From CAWGCE01 sp964480915 (GTDB taxonomy: Bacteria; Planctomycetota; Planctomycetia; Pirellulales; Pirellulaceae), in NCBI GenBank assembly GCA_964480915.1, contig CAYZRS010000029.1, forward strand, positions 1 to 64,000: 64,000 nt of DNA, written 5' to 3'. Below the pieces are notes generated by a model. That model saw nothing but the letters and a program-made list of their open reading frames with translations, searched no databases and had not been told where the DNA came from. The position numbers and the translations under genes are program-made. This document shows positions 63,896 through 64,000 of this stretch, piece by piece. Position 1 is the first letter of the stretch; every line of letters begins with the position of its first letter.

Positions 63896-64000
63896 GCTTC
63901 ACCTCAGTGCTTTCGCATTGGCGTTATCGATCCTCGAGTGGTGCCGTCAGTTTACACGTTCAGCCCGTTCCCGTTTTGCCAGACGTTGGATAGACAACTC

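Noticed and set aside
1..64000. tRNA, rRNA or known riboswitches
   Set aside because: None recognised by eye in the intergenic regions; a covariance-model scan would be decisive.

Overview
This window looks like a planctomycete chromosome, most likely order Pirellulales (inference). Supporting features are a secreted beta-helix protein with the N-terminal 'EPLEDRRVLA' motif and C-terminal dockerin repeats, PEP-CTERM proteins, several PQQ-like beta-propeller proteins, an 'NPYSAP' membrane protein, ECF sigma factors with non-canonical partners, and Cys/Gly-rich repeat proteins. Genes are intact and dense on both strands. There is one 100-N assembly gap (21410-21509) inside a repetitive gene.

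Layout. 0-22 kb is mixed housekeeping and accessory sequence: a GAF/histidine kinase/receiver hybrid, a TIM-barrel protein, SppA, a dicarboxylate-type symporter, two ECF sigma operons, RlmN, an M20 peptidase, a BFD-like ferredoxin, a zinc-ribbon membrane protein, an Asn-for-Asp pseudo-receiver, two large PQQ-propeller proteins and the Cys/Gly-rich protein.

22.5-35.6 kb is nucleobase catabolism. It holds a complete reductive pyrimidine route (PreA-like reductase, dihydropyrimidinase, beta-ureidopropionase, class III aminotransferase, methylmalonate-semialdehyde dehydrogenase), a nucleobase permease and adenine deaminase. 38.5-62.6 kb is a purine block: XdhB and XdhA (separated by two unrelated genes), a MocA-like cytidylyltransferase, an XdhD-like molybdenum hydroxylase, YgeY, YgeW, carbamate kinase, SsnA, two fold-type-II PLP enzymes and a short YgfK. 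Together these resemble the enterobacterial yge/ygf/xdh cluster tied to anaerobic purine/urate breakdown. Three things differ. YgfK lacks its flavin/NAD(P) half. PreA lacks its Fe-S tail, and no PreT is present. YgeX is absent, with a coupled ThrC-like/PLP-beta pair in a suggestive position.

Superimposed on the operons is a family of short elements whose ends carry repeated 'CGCAGATT' units in inverted orientation (15.1, 28.4 and 30.0 kb, plus a solo end at 57.1 kb). The longest one, about 460 bp, encloses a frameshifted GxxExxY-family gene (PD-(D/E)XK nuclease-like) that fills it almost end to end. This is the best candidate here for an undescribed mobile system.

All calls come from reading the sequence and from memory of the families. 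No database search was run.
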